Part shown: piece by piece, positions 25,821 through 35,486 of the stretch
How the letters are laid out: the number at the start of each line of letters is the position of its first letter
Numbering within the stretch: the stretch's first letter is position 1
DNA from: Meinhardsimonia xiamenensis
Lineage (GTDB): Bacteria > Pseudomonadota > Alphaproteobacteria > Rhodobacterales > Rhodobacteraceae
Assembly: GCF_900102905.1 (NCBI RefSeq)
Contig: NZ_FNFV01000001.1
Location: 503,501 to 567,500, forward strand
DNA: 64,000 nt
Direction of reading: 5' to 3'
Program-made: the position numbers and the translations under genes
Notes under the pieces: model-generated
Database searches by the model: none
What the model was told of the DNA's origin: nothing
What the model saw: the letters and a program-made list of their open reading frames with translations, nothing else

Positions 25821-27038
25821 ATGACCGACACACGACCTGCATTCCATGTCTCTCACAACGGCGAGAAGGCCCCGCTGCCCTTTGCGCCCGAAGAATACGA
25901 GGCGCGGCTTTCGGGCCTGCGCGCGGCGATGGCGGCCGAGGGGGTGGAGGTGGCGGTGCTCACCTCGATGCACAACGTCGCCTACTACTCGGGCTTTCTC
26001 TACTGCAGCTTCGGCCGGCCCTATGCGCTGGTCGTGACCGACAGCGCCGATGTGACCATCTCCGCCGGGATCGACGGCGGCCAGCCCTGGCGGCGCTGCC
26101 ACGGCGACAACCTCACCTACACCGACTGGGCGCGCGACAATTTCTGGCGCGCCGTGGCCCATGTCGCCGGCACCGGGCGGCGCGTGGGTTACGAGGCCGA
26201 TCACCTGACGGTGGCCCAGCGCGCGCGGCTCGAGCACTTCCTTGCCCCGCAGGCGGTGATCGACCTTGCGCCCGCCACCATGCGGCAGCGGATGCGCAAG
26301 TCTCCGGCCGAGATCGCGCTGATCCGGCAGGGCGCGGCGGTGGCCGATGTCGGCGGTCATGCGATCCGCGAGGCGGTGCGCGAGGGCGCGCGCGAGATCG
26401 ACATCGCCATGGCCGGCCGCGACGCGATGGAGCTCGAGATCGCCGCGCGCTTTCCGGACGCGGAGTATCGCGACACCTGGGTATGGTTCCAGTCGGGGCT
26501 GAACACCGACGGGGCGCATAACCCCGTCACCGCGCGGCGGCTCGAGCGCGGCGACATTCTCTCGCTCAACACCTTTCCGATGATCTCGGGCTATTATACC
26601 GCGCTCGAGCGCACGATGTTCCTCGGCGAGCCGGATGCGGCCTCGATGGCGATCTGGCAGGCCAATATTGCCGCCCACGAATACGGCATGTCGCTGATCC
26701 GCCCCGGCGTGAGCTGCGCCGAGATCACCCACGCGATCAATGCCTTCTTCGCCGAACGCGGGCTTCTGCAGTATCGCAGCTTCGGCTACGGTCACTCCTT
26801 CGGCATCCTCAGCCACTACTACGGCCGCGAGGCGGGGCTCGAGCTGCGCGAGGACATCGACACGGTGCTCGAGCCGGGCATGGTGATCTCGATGGAGCCG
26901 ATGCTGACCATCCCGCAAGGCCAGCCCGGCGCCGGCGGCTACCGCGAGCATGACATCCTCATCGTCACCGAGACCGGCGCGGAAGACATCACCGGCTATC
27001 CCTACGGCCCGGAGTTCAACGTCATCGACCCGGCCTGA
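25821..27038 (+). CDS. Creatinase-type M24 hydrolase
   Basis: A 405-residue pita-bread-fold protein with creatinase length and motifs. ATG 25821 has GGGAGG upstream. An N-terminal creatinase_N domain precedes the catalytic domain, whose segments FGYGHSFGILSHYYGREAGL, VLEPGMVISMEPML and GYREHDILIVTE match creatine amidinohydrolase rather than prolidase, which would carry metal-binding Asp/His/Glu. The predicted reaction is creatine to sarcosine and urea. No sarcosine oxidase lies nearby, so a different guanidino or amide substrate is possible. Confidence 0.85.
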   Translation: MTDTRPAFHVSHNGEKAPLPFAPEEYEARLSGLRAAMAAEGVEVAVLTSMHNVAYYSGFLYCSFGRPYALVVTDSADVTISAGIDGGQPWRRCHGDNLTYTDWARDNFWRAVAHVAGTGRRVGYEADHLTVAQRARLEHFLAPQAVIDLAPATMRQRMRKSPAEIALIRQGAAVADVGGHAIREAVREGAREIDIAMAGRDAMELEIAARFPDAEYRDTWVWFQSGLNTDGAHNPVTARRLERGDILSLNTFPMISGYYTALERTMFLGEPDAASMAIWQANIAAHEYGMSLIRPGVSCAEITHAINAFFAERGLLQYRSFGYGHSFGILSHYYGREAGLELREDIDTVLEPGMVISMEPMLTIPQGQPGAGGYREHDILIVTETGAEDITGYPYGPEFNVIDPA

Positions 27039-27108
27039 GGCGCGGGCGCTCTCACCGGCCCGGCCTTGGCAGGGGCGCGGCGGGCGCTTACATGCGGCCA
27101 ACGCTTCA

Positions 27109-27133
27109 GGCGCGCCGGAAGGACCGGCGCGCC
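27109..27133. repeat. Perfect 10-bp inverted repeat before the DUF1523 gene
   Basis: GGCGCGCCGG (27109-27118) and CCGGCGCGCC (27124-27133) are exact reverse complements around a five-base loop. No T run follows, so it is a weak terminator candidate for the creatinase transcript. It lies 25 bases before the DUF1523 start, so it could also affect that gene's translation. Confidence 0.5.
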
Positions 27134-27157
27134 ACCCGGCCGGGGAGGGCTTTGCGC

Positions 27158-27811
27158 ATGCGCTACGTCAAATGGACCTTGCGGATCGTGGTGGCGGTGC
27201 TGGTCATCGCCTTTCTGCACTACAATCTTCCCCAGCGCGACATCGTGCGCATCACCGACACCTACGAAAAGCGCGTCGATCCGGGGGCGAATGCGTGGTT
27301 CTGGGCCGCGCGCGAATCCGGCTCCGACCCAACCGTGACCAGCCGCGACGTGTTCTTCATCCAGGCGGTGCGCCCCAACGGCAAGGTGATCGTCTACCGC
27401 AACGAGGACACCGGCTGGGGTTGGCCGCCCTACTTCAAGTTCGACGCCGCCACCCTGCAGGCCGAGGCGGCCGACCTGCGCTCGACCAAGGACAACCCGC
27501 AATGGGTGATCGTCACCCATTACGGCTGGCGCAACGAGTTCTTCTCGATCTACCCCAATGCCATTTCGATCACGCCGATCGACGACCCCAACGTCACGCT
27601 GATCCCCTGGTTCAACATCGTCCTGATCACGCTTCTGCTGGTGATCGCGCTCACCCTGCGCCAGCTCTGGCGCCGGTTCCGGCGGCGCCATATCGACCCG
27701 TTGTTCGAGAAGGCCGACGCGGCTCTCGACGAGGCCGACCAGCGGTTTGACAGGGCGCGCGGCCGCCTTGGCAGGTTCATCGACCGGCTCCTCGGTCGCG
27801 CGCCGCGCTGA
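27158..27811 (+). CDS. DUF1523 membrane protein
   Basis: A 217-residue protein from ATG 27158 (GGGGAGGG upstream). An N-terminal signal/anchor (WTLRIVVAVLVIAFLHY, about 5-21) precedes a soluble domain rich in aromatic residues (VIVYRNEDTGWGWPPYFKFD). A second hydrophobic segment, FNIVLITLLLVIALTL, is at about 163-178, followed by a basic amphipathic tail. The DUF1523 family is Rhodobacterales-typical, function unknown. It is convergent with motB, only four bases apart. Confidence 0.8.
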   Translation: MRYVKWTLRIVVAVLVIAFLHYNLPQRDIVRITDTYEKRVDPGANAWFWAARESGSDPTVTSRDVFFIQAVRPNGKVIVYRNEDTGWGWPPYFKFDAATLQAEAADLRSTKDNPQWVIVTHYGWRNEFFSIYPNAISITPIDDPNVTLIPWFNIVLITLLLVIALTLRQLWRRFRRRHIDPLFEKADAALDEADQRFDRARGRLGRFIDRLLGRAPR

Positions 27812-27815
27812 GCCG

Positions 27816-28670
27816 TCACCTGACCTCGCGCAGCAGGATCAGCTCCACCCGGTTGTTGCGCACCGCCATCGGATCGCGCGCCGCGGGCTTGCGGTCGGCA
27901 TAGCCGGTGACGCGCTGGATGCGCTGGGGCGGCAGGCCCGTGGCTTCGAGCATCTGCCGGCTGCGATGGGCGCGGCGGCTGGAAAGCTCCCATGCCGCCA
28001 CGCTTTCGGCCGCCACCAGCGGCCGGGCGCGCAGATGCGCCTGCACGGCGATGGGATTGACCGCAAGCGCAAACACCTCTCCCACAAGCTGCACCAGCGC
28101 TTCCATCAGCGGGGTGGGTGTGTCGCCGTCAGGCTCGAACAGGGCGCGGCCCGGCAGATCGAACAGCTCCACGATCAGCCCTTCGTCGGTGACGCGGGTG
28201 ACGATGTGGCGCATGAGCCCGCGGCTGGCCATGCTCTCGCCGCCGCGCGCGTTGAGTGTCTCCTCGATCTCGCGCAGCGCCGTTTCGGCCTGTGCCGCGG
28301 CTGCTGCCTCCTCGCGCGTGCTGTCCGTGCCGGTGGCGCCGCGGGCCTGAAACTCCTCGGTGGGAAAGCGGGCACTCGCCCCGGTGCCGTTGTGGGCAAG
28401 CACACGTTCCGAGAAGATGTTGGTGCCGCCGAATGAGCCCTCGCCGCCGCCGGAGATGCGGTTGATCGGGATCGTCGGGTTGAAATAGTCGGCAATCCCC
28501 TTGCGCTGCTTTTCGGTCGTCGCGTTCAGAAGCCACATCAGGAGAAAGAAGGCCATCATCGCGGTGACGAAATCGGCATAGGCGACCTTCCACGCCCCGC
28601 CGTGGTGTCCGCCGCCGCCGACGACCTTCTTGCGCTTGATGATGACGGGCGCGTTGGATTTCGCGCTCAT
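27816..28670 (-). CDS. motB: MotB-family flagellar motor/stator protein
   Basis: A 284-residue stator protein. One N-terminal helix carries the proton-path aspartate in YADFVTAMMAFFLLMWLL (D33-34 region), with the basic RKK before it. A periplasmic linker and an OmpA-like peptidoglycan-binding domain follow; AHRSRQMLEATGL and RVTGYADRKPAARD match the OmpA/MotB core, and the C-terminus ends NNRVELILLRE. No motA or other flagellar gene is in the window, so it is an orphan here. Confidence 0.92.
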   Translation of the reverse strand: MSAKSNAPVIIKRKKVVGGGGHHGGAWKVAYADFVTAMMAFFLLMWLLNATTEKQRKGIADYFNPTIPINRISGGGEGSFGGTNIFSERVLAHNGTGASARFPTEEFQARGATGTDSTREEAAAAAQAETALREIEETLNARGGESMASRGLMRHIVTRVTDEGLIVELFDLPGRALFEPDGDTPTPLMEALVQLVGEVFALAVNPIAVQAHLRARPLVAAESVAAWELSSRRAHRSRQMLEATGLPPQRIQRVTGYADRKPAARDPMAVRNNRVELILLREVR

Positions 28671-28727
28671 CCCACCACCTCTCTCACTACCCCGCCTCAG
28701 GGGTAGCAGCCGGGAGTGAAGCGCCGA

Positions 28728-30344
28728 TTAACGCGCGCGGGCAGGCTGGCGCGCATCCTCTCGGATCATGTCGGCGGCCTTCTCGGCGATCATGATGGTG
28801 GGTGAGTTGGTGTTGCCGCTGGTGATCGTCGGCATGACGCTGGCATCGACGACCCTGAGCCCCCCGATCCCGCGAAAGCGCAGCCGCGCGTCGAGCGGCG
28901 CGGCTTCATCGGCCCCCATGCGCACCGTGCCCACGGGGTGGAAGATGGTGGTGCCGATGTCGCCGGCCGCGCGCACGAGCTCCTCGTCGCTTTGCGCCTC
29001 GGGGCCCGGCTTGAATTCCTGCGGGCGATGGGGCGCGAGGGCGGGCTGGGCCATGATCCTGCGCGTCAGCCGGATCGCGGCGACGGCGACGCGTCGGTCG
29101 CGCTCGGCCGAAAGGTAGTTCGGCGCGATCACCGGGTGCGCCCTCGGGTCCGGCGATGCAAGGCGCACGGAGCCGCGCGATTCGGGCCGCAGGTTGCACA
29201 CCGAGGCGGTGATGGCGTCGAAGGGGTGCAAGGGCTCGCCGAAGGCATCGAGCGAGAGCGGCTGGACGTGGTATTCGAGATCGGCCGTGGCCACATCGGG
29301 GCCGGAGCGGGCAAAGGCGCCAAGCTGGGAGGGCGCCATCGACATCGGCCCGGTGCGGAAGAGCGCGTATTCGGCGGCGATCCGCGCCTTGCCGATGAGG
29401 CTTGCGGCAAGGGTGTTGAGGGTCCTCGCGTTCTCCACCCGGTAGGCGCAGCGCAGCTGCAGATGATCCTGCAGGTTGGCGCCCACCTCCGGCTGGTCGA
29501 GCACGACCTCGATGCCCATCTCGCGCAGATGCCCCGCCGGGCCCACGCCCGAGAGCATCAGAAGCTGCGGTGAGCCGATGGCACCAGCGGCAAGGATCAC
29601 CTCGCGCCGCGCCCGCACCTCGCGCAAGCGCCCGTGCTGGCGGAAGCGCACGCCCACGGCGCGCCGGCCCTCGAGGATCAGCCCTTCGGCCTGGGCGTGG
29701 GTCTCGATCCTGAGCGTGGGGCGGTTGCGCGCAGGCCGCAGGAAGGCCTTGGCGGTGTTCATCCGCCAGCCTGCGCGCTGGTTGACCTTGAAGTAACCGA
29801 CGCCCTCGTTGTCGCCGGTGTTGAAGTCGCGGGTTTCGGGAATGCCCGCCTGCACCGCCGCTTCCAGCCAGCGGTCGAGGATGTCCCAGTGCAGGCGCTG
29901 GTTCTCCACCCGCCACTCGCCGCCCACGCCGTGATACTCGTTCGCGCCCTCCACGTAGTCCTCGGACTTGCGGAAGTAGGGCAGCACATCCTCCCAGCCC
30001 CAGCCGGGCAGGCCGAGCTGGCGCCAGTGGTCATAGTCGGCCGCCTGCCCGCGCATGTAGATCATGCCGTTGATCGAAGAGCAGCCGCCGAGGATGCGCC
30101 CGCGCGGGTAAAGGAGGCTGCGGCCGTTGAGCCCCGGCTCGGGCGCGGTGCGAAAGCCCCAGTCGGTGCGCGGGTTGCCAATGCAGTAGAGATAGCCCAC
30201 CGGGATGTGCACCCAGTGGTAGTTGTCGCGCCCGCCGGCCTCGAGAAGCACCACAGCCGCATCCTCGCTCAGGCGGTTGGCGAGCACGCAGCCCGCCGAG
30301 CCTGCGCCGACGATGACGTAATCGGTTTCGATGCTGTCGGTCAT
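28728..30344 (-). CDS. GMC-family FAD oxidoreductase (choline dehydrogenase-like)
   Basis: A 538-residue flavoprotein alcohol dehydrogenase from ATG 30344 (GGAGGGG upstream; the frame continues open to 31697 as an artefact). VIVGAGSAGCVLANRLSE (about 10-27) binds FAD; GRILGGCSSINGMIYMRG is the GMC signature 1 region; GSPQLLMLSGVGPA is signature 2. The active-site histidine is expected in TIFHPVGTVRMG, and the tail VDASVMPTITSGNTN is canonical. Choline, polyethylene glycol or other alcohols could be the substrate; no betaine genes are adjacent. Confidence 0.93.
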   Translation of the reverse strand: MTDSIETDYVIVGAGSAGCVLANRLSEDAAVVLLEAGGRDNYHWVHIPVGYLYCIGNPRTDWGFRTAPEPGLNGRSLLYPRGRILGGCSSINGMIYMRGQAADYDHWRQLGLPGWGWEDVLPYFRKSEDYVEGANEYHGVGGEWRVENQRLHWDILDRWLEAAVQAGIPETRDFNTGDNEGVGYFKVNQRAGWRMNTAKAFLRPARNRPTLRIETHAQAEGLILEGRRAVGVRFRQHGRLREVRARREVILAAGAIGSPQLLMLSGVGPAGHLREMGIEVVLDQPEVGANLQDHLQLRCAYRVENARTLNTLAASLIGKARIAAEYALFRTGPMSMAPSQLGAFARSGPDVATADLEYHVQPLSLDAFGEPLHPFDAITASVCNLRPESRGSVRLASPDPRAHPVIAPNYLSAERDRRVAVAAIRLTRRIMAQPALAPHRPQEFKPGPEAQSDEELVRAAGDIGTTIFHPVGTVRMGADEAAPLDARLRFRGIGGLRVVDASVMPTITSGNTNSPTIMIAEKAADMIREDARQPARAR

Positions 30345-30506
30345 TTTCCCCTCCGCCTTCCCCGGCTTGCAGCAAACGCAATCGGCGCGGCGGCCGCAAG
30401 AGGGGCGGGCGCTGTCTGGCCTCGCGGCGGGAGGTGACGGCGAACGGCGTCGATTGACCTTGCGCGCGGCCGGACCTAAGCCCAAGGCGTCATCAGATCG
30501 GAGGGC

Positions 30507-31691
30507 ATGGTGATGCGCACGGTGGCGGGTTTCGACAGGATCGGCGAGGAGAACGCCTTTGCGGTGCTCGCGCGGGCGGCCGCGCTCGCGGCGCAGGGGA
30601 TGGACGTGATCAACCTCGGCATCGGCCAGCCCGACTTTCCCACGCCCCCGAACATCGTGGAGGCCGCGGTGAAGGCGCTGCGCGACGGCCAGCACGGCTA
30701 CACCCCGGCCACCGGCATCCTCCCCTTGCGCGAGGCGGTCTCGGCCGATCTCAACCGCCGCTTCGCGGTTGAGGTGAACCCCGACAACGTGCTGATCGTG
30801 CCGGGCGGCAAGGTGACGATGTTCGCCGCCATCCTGATGTTCGGCGAGCCGGGGGTGGACATCCTCTACCCCGACCCCGGCTTTCCCATCTACCGCTCGA
30901 TGATCGAGTTCACCGGCGCCCGCCCCGTGCCCATCCCGATCCGCGAGGAAAACGGCTTTGCCTTCTCGGCCGACGAGGCGCTGTCGCTCGTCAGCCCGCA
31001 GACGCGGCTGATGATCCTCAACTCGCCCGCCAACCCCTGCGGTGGGGTTACCCCGCGCGCGGAGGTGGAAAAGCTCGTGGCGGGGCTGGCCGCCCACCCC
31101 GAGGTCGCGGTTCTTTCTGACGAGATCTACGACCAGATGGTCTATGACGGGGAGGAGCATGTGAGCCTTCTGACCTTCCCCGAGATCCGCGACCGGCTCA
31201 TCCTCCTGAACGGCTGGTCGAAGACCTATGCCATGACCGGCTGGCGCATCGGCTATTCGGTGTGGCCGGACCGGCTCTACGACAAGGCGCGCAAGCTTGC
31301 CGTCAACTGCTGGTCCTGCGTCAACGCGCCGACCCAGTTCGCCGCGCTCGAGGCGCTGACCGGGCCGCAGGACGCGGTGCGCAAGATGGTGGCCGAGTTC
31401 GATGCCCGCCGGAAACTCGTGGTGAAGCTTCTCAACGAGCTGCCGGGTGTCACCTGCATCACCCCCAAGGGCGCCTTCTACGCCTTCCCCAACATCACCG
31501 GGACGGGATGGAAGGCCAAGCCGCTTGCCTCGGCGCTTCTCGAAAAGGCCGGGGTGGCGACCATCGGCGGGCCGGACTTCGGGGTGCTGGGCGAGGGCTA
31601 CATCCGCATCAGCTACGCCAACAGCCGCGAGAACATCGCCCGCGCGCTCGAGCGCATGGGCGACTTCCTCGCCACCGGGACGCCGGGATGA
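30507..31691 (+). CDS. Class I/II PLP-dependent aminotransferase
   Basis: A 394-residue fold-type I aminotransferase, family of aspartate and aromatic transaminases. The PLP lysine is K239 in NGWSKTYAMTGWRIGY; NSPANPCGG (172-180) and SDEIYDQMVYDG (204-215) are the cofactor-binding segments; RISYAN near the C-terminus holds the substrate carboxylate arginine. Specificity not determined. Its stop overlaps the start of the next CoA-transferase (ATGA), suggesting one catabolic pathway for an amino acid through its keto acid and CoA ester. Confidence 0.92.
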   Translation: MVMRTVAGFDRIGEENAFAVLARAAALAAQGMDVINLGIGQPDFPTPPNIVEAAVKALRDGQHGYTPATGILPLREAVSADLNRRFAVEVNPDNVLIVPGGKVTMFAAILMFGEPGVDILYPDPGFPIYRSMIEFTGARPVPIPIREENGFAFSADEALSLVSPQTRLMILNSPANPCGGVTPRAEVEKLVAGLAAHPEVAVLSDEIYDQMVYDGEEHVSLLTFPEIRDRLILLNGWSKTYAMTGWRIGYSVWPDRLYDKARKLAVNCWSCVNAPTQFAALEALTGPQDAVRKMVAEFDARRKLVVKLLNELPGVTCITPKGAFYAFPNITGTGWKAKPLASALLEKAGVATIGGPDFGVLGEGYIRISYANSRENIARALERMGDFLATGTPG

Positions 31692-32890
31692 GTGCAAAAG
31701 GCCAGCGGCAGGCGCCGCTTGCGGGCGTGCGCGTGCTCGACCTGACCAATGTGCTTGCCGGGCCCTACTGCTGCTATCAGCTCGCGCTGATGGGCGCGGA
31801 GGTGATCAAGGTCGAGCGCCCGGGCAGCGGCGATCTCGCCCGCCAGCTCGGCGCCGATCCCGAGCGCAACGCCCGCCTCATGGGCATCTCCTTTCTTGCC
31901 CAGAACGCGGGCAAGAAATCGGTGACGCTCGATCTGAAGGCCGAGGAGGGGAAGGAAATCTTCCGCCGCCTCGTCGCCCGTGCCGATGTGCTGGTGGAAA
32001 ACTTCCGCCCCGGCGTGATGGAGCGGCTCGGGCTCGGCCATGAGGCGCTGGCCGAGGTCAATCCCCGCCTCATCTACTGCGCGATCTCGGGCTTCGGGCA
32101 GGACGGCCCGTGGCGCGACAACCCCGCCTATGACCAGATCGTGCAGGGTGTGGCGGGGGTGATGTCGATCACCGGCGATGCGGGTTCGGCGCCGCTGCGC
32201 GTGGGCTATCCGCTCGCCGACACCATTGGCGGGATGACCGCGGCCTTCGCCATTGCCGCGGCGCTCAATGCCGAGCCGAGGGGCGGCTTCATCGACATCT
32301 CAATGACCGAGGCGGTGCTCTCGACGATGGGTTGGGTGGTGTCGAACTGGCTCATCGGTGGCGTCGAGCCCAAGCCCCAGGGCAACGAGAACTTCACCGC
32401 CGCGCCCTCGGGCACCTTCGCCACCGCCGATGCCCCGATCAACATCGCCGCCAACCGCGAGGAGCAGTGGCAGGCGCTCGCCCGGCATCTGGGGCGGGAT
32501 GACCTCATCACCCACCCCGATTACGCGACCCGCGAGGCGCGCAAGGCCAACCGTCAGGCGCTGAAGGCCGAGCTTGAAGCGGTGCTGCGCACCCGCCCAG
32601 CCGCGCAATGGGTGGAGGAGCTCAACCGCCTCGGCGTGCCGGCGGGCCCGGTGCTGAGCGTGCCAGAGGCGCTCGCTTCCGAGCAGCTGGCCGGGCGCGG
32701 GCTCACGGCGGAGCAGGAGGTCGACGGCGAGCGCGTGGCGCTTCTTGCCTCGCCGGTGGTGCTTGACGGCGCGCGCCCCGCGCCAGCCGCGCCGCCGCCG
32801 CGGCTTGGCGAGCACACCGAACAGCTCCTCCGCGAGCTCGGGCTGAGCGGCGAGGAGATCGCGGCCCTGCGTGCAAGGGGCGTGGTCTGA
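31688..32890 (+). CDS. CaiB/BaiF-family CoA-transferase
   Basis: A 400-residue class III CoA-transferase, distinct from the one at 18968-20110. It opens LAGVRVLDLTNVLAGPYCCYQLALMG and carries ISGFGQDGPWRDNPAYDQIVQG (split around 130-152). It starts at an ATG overlapping the aminotransferase stop by four bases, so the two are co-translated. Together they may activate a keto acid or other product to a CoA thioester. Acceptor and donor unknown. Confidence 0.9.
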   Translation: MSAKGQRQAPLAGVRVLDLTNVLAGPYCCYQLALMGAEVIKVERPGSGDLARQLGADPERNARLMGISFLAQNAGKKSVTLDLKAEEGKEIFRRLVARADVLVENFRPGVMERLGLGHEALAEVNPRLIYCAISGFGQDGPWRDNPAYDQIVQGVAGVMSITGDAGSAPLRVGYPLADTIGGMTAAFAIAAALNAEPRGGFIDISMTEAVLSTMGWVVSNWLIGGVEPKPQGNENFTAAPSGTFATADAPINIAANREEQWQALARHLGRDDLITHPDYATREARKANRQALKAELEAVLRTRPAAQWVEELNRLGVPAGPVLSVPEALASEQLAGRGLTAEQEVDGERVALLASPVVLDGARPAPAAPPPRLGEHTEQLLRELGLSGEEIAALRARGVV

Positions 32891-32920
32891 ACCCGCGCCA
32901 TGGGCGGCCTCTCTGTCGCC

Positions 32921-34333
32921 TCACGGCGTGGGCAGGACGAGCCGCCCGCTGCGCAGGGCAATCGCGAGCCCGGCAAGCCAGAGGAGGCCGAGCAATGCCA
33001 CCGTGGCAACAAGCCCCTGCGCGCCGGGCAGCGCCGCGCGCATGCCCTCCGTCAGCAGGATGGTCACGGCGCATGCCAGCGCCATGCCGGCTCCCGGCAG
33101 GAAGCAGCGGACGAGGCTCCTCGCGCCGATCCCGAGCGCCCGCGCCTGTGCGGGAACGGCCATGACGGCGAGGAAGAGCGCGGTGCCGATCTGGGCCAAG
33201 GCCGCCTCGGTTGCGCCCGCCCGGCCCCAGGCGACCAGAAGCAACAGCAGAACCACCGCCGAGCACAGGCGGATGCGCTGCTGGGTTGCGGCGTGTCCGG
33301 TTGAGATGAGTGCCGGCTCGAGAAGCGCCGAGAACAGCCGCAAAGAACGGGATACCGCAAGCAGCGCCACCACCGGCGCGGCCGGAAGCCATGCCGGGCC
33401 GAAGACCGTCTCCACCAACGGCGCGGCCAGAAGCGCCAGCCCGCAGGCGATCGGCCAGAACAGAAGTGCCGCCGCCGCCATGTTCTCGAGCCAGGCCCGG
33501 GCGATGGCCTGTGGGTCGGCGTCCTTCTCATGCCGGGTGAAACGCGACCAGCTGAGCTTGCCAAGCGGCTGCACGATGAGGTCGGCCACTGTCATGGTGA
33601 TGCGTGCGCCGCTGCGGTAGGCGCCGACGGCGGCGGGCGAGAGGAAGGCGCCCAGAACGAGATCGGCGCCGTAATTGGAAAACATCGCGAGACTCGTCGT
33701 GACCCACAGCGGTGTGACGGTGGCGCGGATCTCGCGCAACCTGTCGGAGCGGAACCGCCGCCGGGGGCGCCTGCGCACGAGCCCGAGCAGCATGAGAAGG
33801 CCGGCAAGCACCACCGCATGGCGGGCGGCGACGAGAGCCATGGTGCCAAGGCCGGCCTCGAGTGTCGCCGCGGCCACGCAAAGGCCCAGAGACTCGGCCA
33901 CTGCGACGTGGGCCGCCGCAGCGCGCGCCCGCCCGGCACGCATGAGAAGCGCCTCGAGCCATGCCACGGGGGCACTTGCAAGCGGAATGACCGAAAGGCC
34001 GAGAAACACGCGCCCGGTGCCGCTGCCGCTCCCCCCGGCAAGCAGGCCGATGCCGAGCATGATCACGAGACCGCATGCCCCCACCCCCAGCATGAGCCAG
34101 AACAGGGTGTCGCCATCGGCCTCGATGTCGCGGCTGCGCAGACAGGCCTGGTGAAGCCCGGAGAAGACAAAGCTTGTTGCAATCACCGTGACCGCCCAGG
34201 CGACAGCGTAGCTGCCGAAATCGGCCAGGGTGAGATAACGCGCCGCGAGAATGACCGTGGCGAAGGCGATGAGCTGACCGATCAGCCGTGCGCCGACGCC
34301 AACGGCAAAGGGCGAGGCGACAATCTTCAGCAT
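32921..34333 (-). CDS. Oligosaccharide flippase / polysaccharide export membrane protein
   Basis: A 470-residue MATE/MOP-superfamily transporter with about 12 to 14 hydrophobic helices, starting MLKIVASPFAVGVGARLIGQLIAFATVILAARY (first 33 residues, shown in part). The pattern of charged loops and small residues fits the Wzx/RfbX flippases that move lipid-linked sugars across the inner membrane. ATG 34333 was chosen over an upstream in-frame start. The 3' end is convergent with the CoA-transferase, 30 bases apart. No glycosyltransferase is next to it. Confidence 0.82.
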   Translation of the reverse strand: MLKIVASPFAVGVGARLIGQLIAFATVILAARYLTLADFGSYAVAWAVTVIATSFVFSGLHQACLRSRDIEADGDTLFWLMLGVGACGLVIMLGIGLLAGGSGSGTGRVFLGLSVIPLASAPVAWLEALLMRAGRARAAAAHVAVAESLGLCVAAATLEAGLGTMALVAARHAVVLAGLLMLLGLVRRRPRRRFRSDRLREIRATVTPLWVTTSLAMFSNYGADLVLGAFLSPAAVGAYRSGARITMTVADLIVQPLGKLSWSRFTRHEKDADPQAIARAWLENMAAAALLFWPIACGLALLAAPLVETVFGPAWLPAAPVVALLAVSRSLRLFSALLEPALISTGHAATQQRIRLCSAVVLLLLLVAWGRAGATEAALAQIGTALFLAVMAVPAQARALGIGARSLVRCFLPGAGMALACAVTILLTEGMRAALPGAQGLVATVALLGLLWLAGLAIALRSGRLVLPTP

Positions 34334-34541
34334 CGGCGCTCCCGCGTCTCGCAGGCGGTGATGAGGGGTCGCTGCACGGCCTCGGCCCATGACGTCATGT
34401 GCCACACAGATTGGCCCGAGCGGCGTCGGCAGGCAAGCCGCCCGGGCTGCGCCGGGCGCGCTTTCGCGGCCGCCGATCGGGGCGGTGGACGTTGCCGCGC
34501 GCCGCTCCTAATCTGCGCGCGATCTTCTGCCGGAGGGAGCC

Positions 34542-35405
34542 ATGGCCCAGAGCAACGAAATCCGCACCTATTTCGAAGGCCGTTGGCATGATGGCGACGT
34601 GCCGGTCATGCGCGCCGCCGACCACGGTGCATGGCTGGGCAGCTCGGTCTTCGATGGCGCCCGCTGGGTGGACGGGGTGGCGCCCGATCTGGAGGCGCAT
34701 TGCGCGCGGGTCAACCGCTCGGCCGAGGCGATGATGATCCGTCCCACCGTCTCCACCGAGGAGATGGTGGAGATCGCGCTCGAGGGAGTGAAGCGTTTTT
34801 CGCCCGGCACCGCCGTCTATATCCGGCCGATGTACTGGGCGATCGATGGCGATGTGACGGCGATCGTCCCGCAACCCAAGCGCACCGGTTTTGCGCTCTG
34901 TCTCGAGGCGATCCCGATGGCGCCGCCGGATGCCACCGCGACGCTGACCACCACGCGCTTCCGCCGCCCGGTGCTCGAGGATGCCGTGGTCAATGCCAAG
35001 GCCGGCTGTCTCTATCCCAACAACGCCCGCATGCTCGCCGAGGCACGCGCGAAGGGTTACACAAACGCTCTGGTGACCGACGCGCTGGGCAATGTCGCCG
35101 AGACCGCCACGGCGAACATATTCATGGTGCGCGACGGCGAGGTGTACACCCCGATCCCGAACGGAACCTTCCTTGCCGGCATCACCCGCGCGCGCCACAT
35201 CAGCAATCTCGTCGCCGACGGGGTGAAGGTGCATGAGACGGTGCTGACCTTCGAGGACTTCCGCAAGGCGGACGAGGTGTTCATGTCGGGCAACATGAAC
35301 AAGGTCACGCCAGTCACCGAGTTCGACGGCACGCACTATCAGGTCGGCCCGATGACCCGGCGGGTGCGCGAGCTTTACTGGGACTGGGCGCATTCGCGGC
35401 GCTGA
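34542..35405 (+). CDS. ilvE: Branched-chain amino acid aminotransferase
   Basis: A 287-residue class IV (fold-type IV) transaminase. The PLP lysine is K153 in VVNAKAGCLYPNNARML; the catalytic Glu region is FMVRDGEVYTPIPNGTFLAGITRARH; the N-terminus has the GSSVFDGARW loop seen in IlvE. It would interconvert leucine, isoleucine and valine with their keto acids. D-amino-acid transaminase is less likely by length. The 207-base gap upstream contains no clear coding or regulatory element I could support. Confidence 0.93.
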   Translation: MAQSNEIRTYFEGRWHDGDVPVMRAADHGAWLGSSVFDGARWVDGVAPDLEAHCARVNRSAEAMMIRPTVSTEEMVEIALEGVKRFSPGTAVYIRPMYWAIDGDVTAIVPQPKRTGFALCLEAIPMAPPDATATLTTTRFRRPVLEDAVVNAKAGCLYPNNARMLAEARAKGYTNALVTDALGNVAETATANIFMVRDGEVYTPIPNGTFLAGITRARHISNLVADGVKVHETVLTFEDFRKADEVFMSGNMNKVTPVTEFDGTHYQVGPMTRRVRELYWDWAHSRR

Positions 35406-35486
35406 GCAACCGCATGTGCTGTTGCCAGATGTTGCGCCCTCGGCCATGATCGCGCCGGTGTGGGCGGCACCGCGGGAGTAGCAGGG

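Noticed and set aside
25533..27101. 522-codon leftward frame over the creatinase gene
   Set aside because: Antisense to a well-supported enzyme; no domain or ribosome-binding site.
30345..31697. Long leftward open frame extending the GMC oxidoreductase to 989 residues
   Set aside because: The added part lies antisense to the aminotransferase gene and has the Arg/His-rich look of a high-GC shadow frame; the real start is at 30344 with a good ribosome-binding site.
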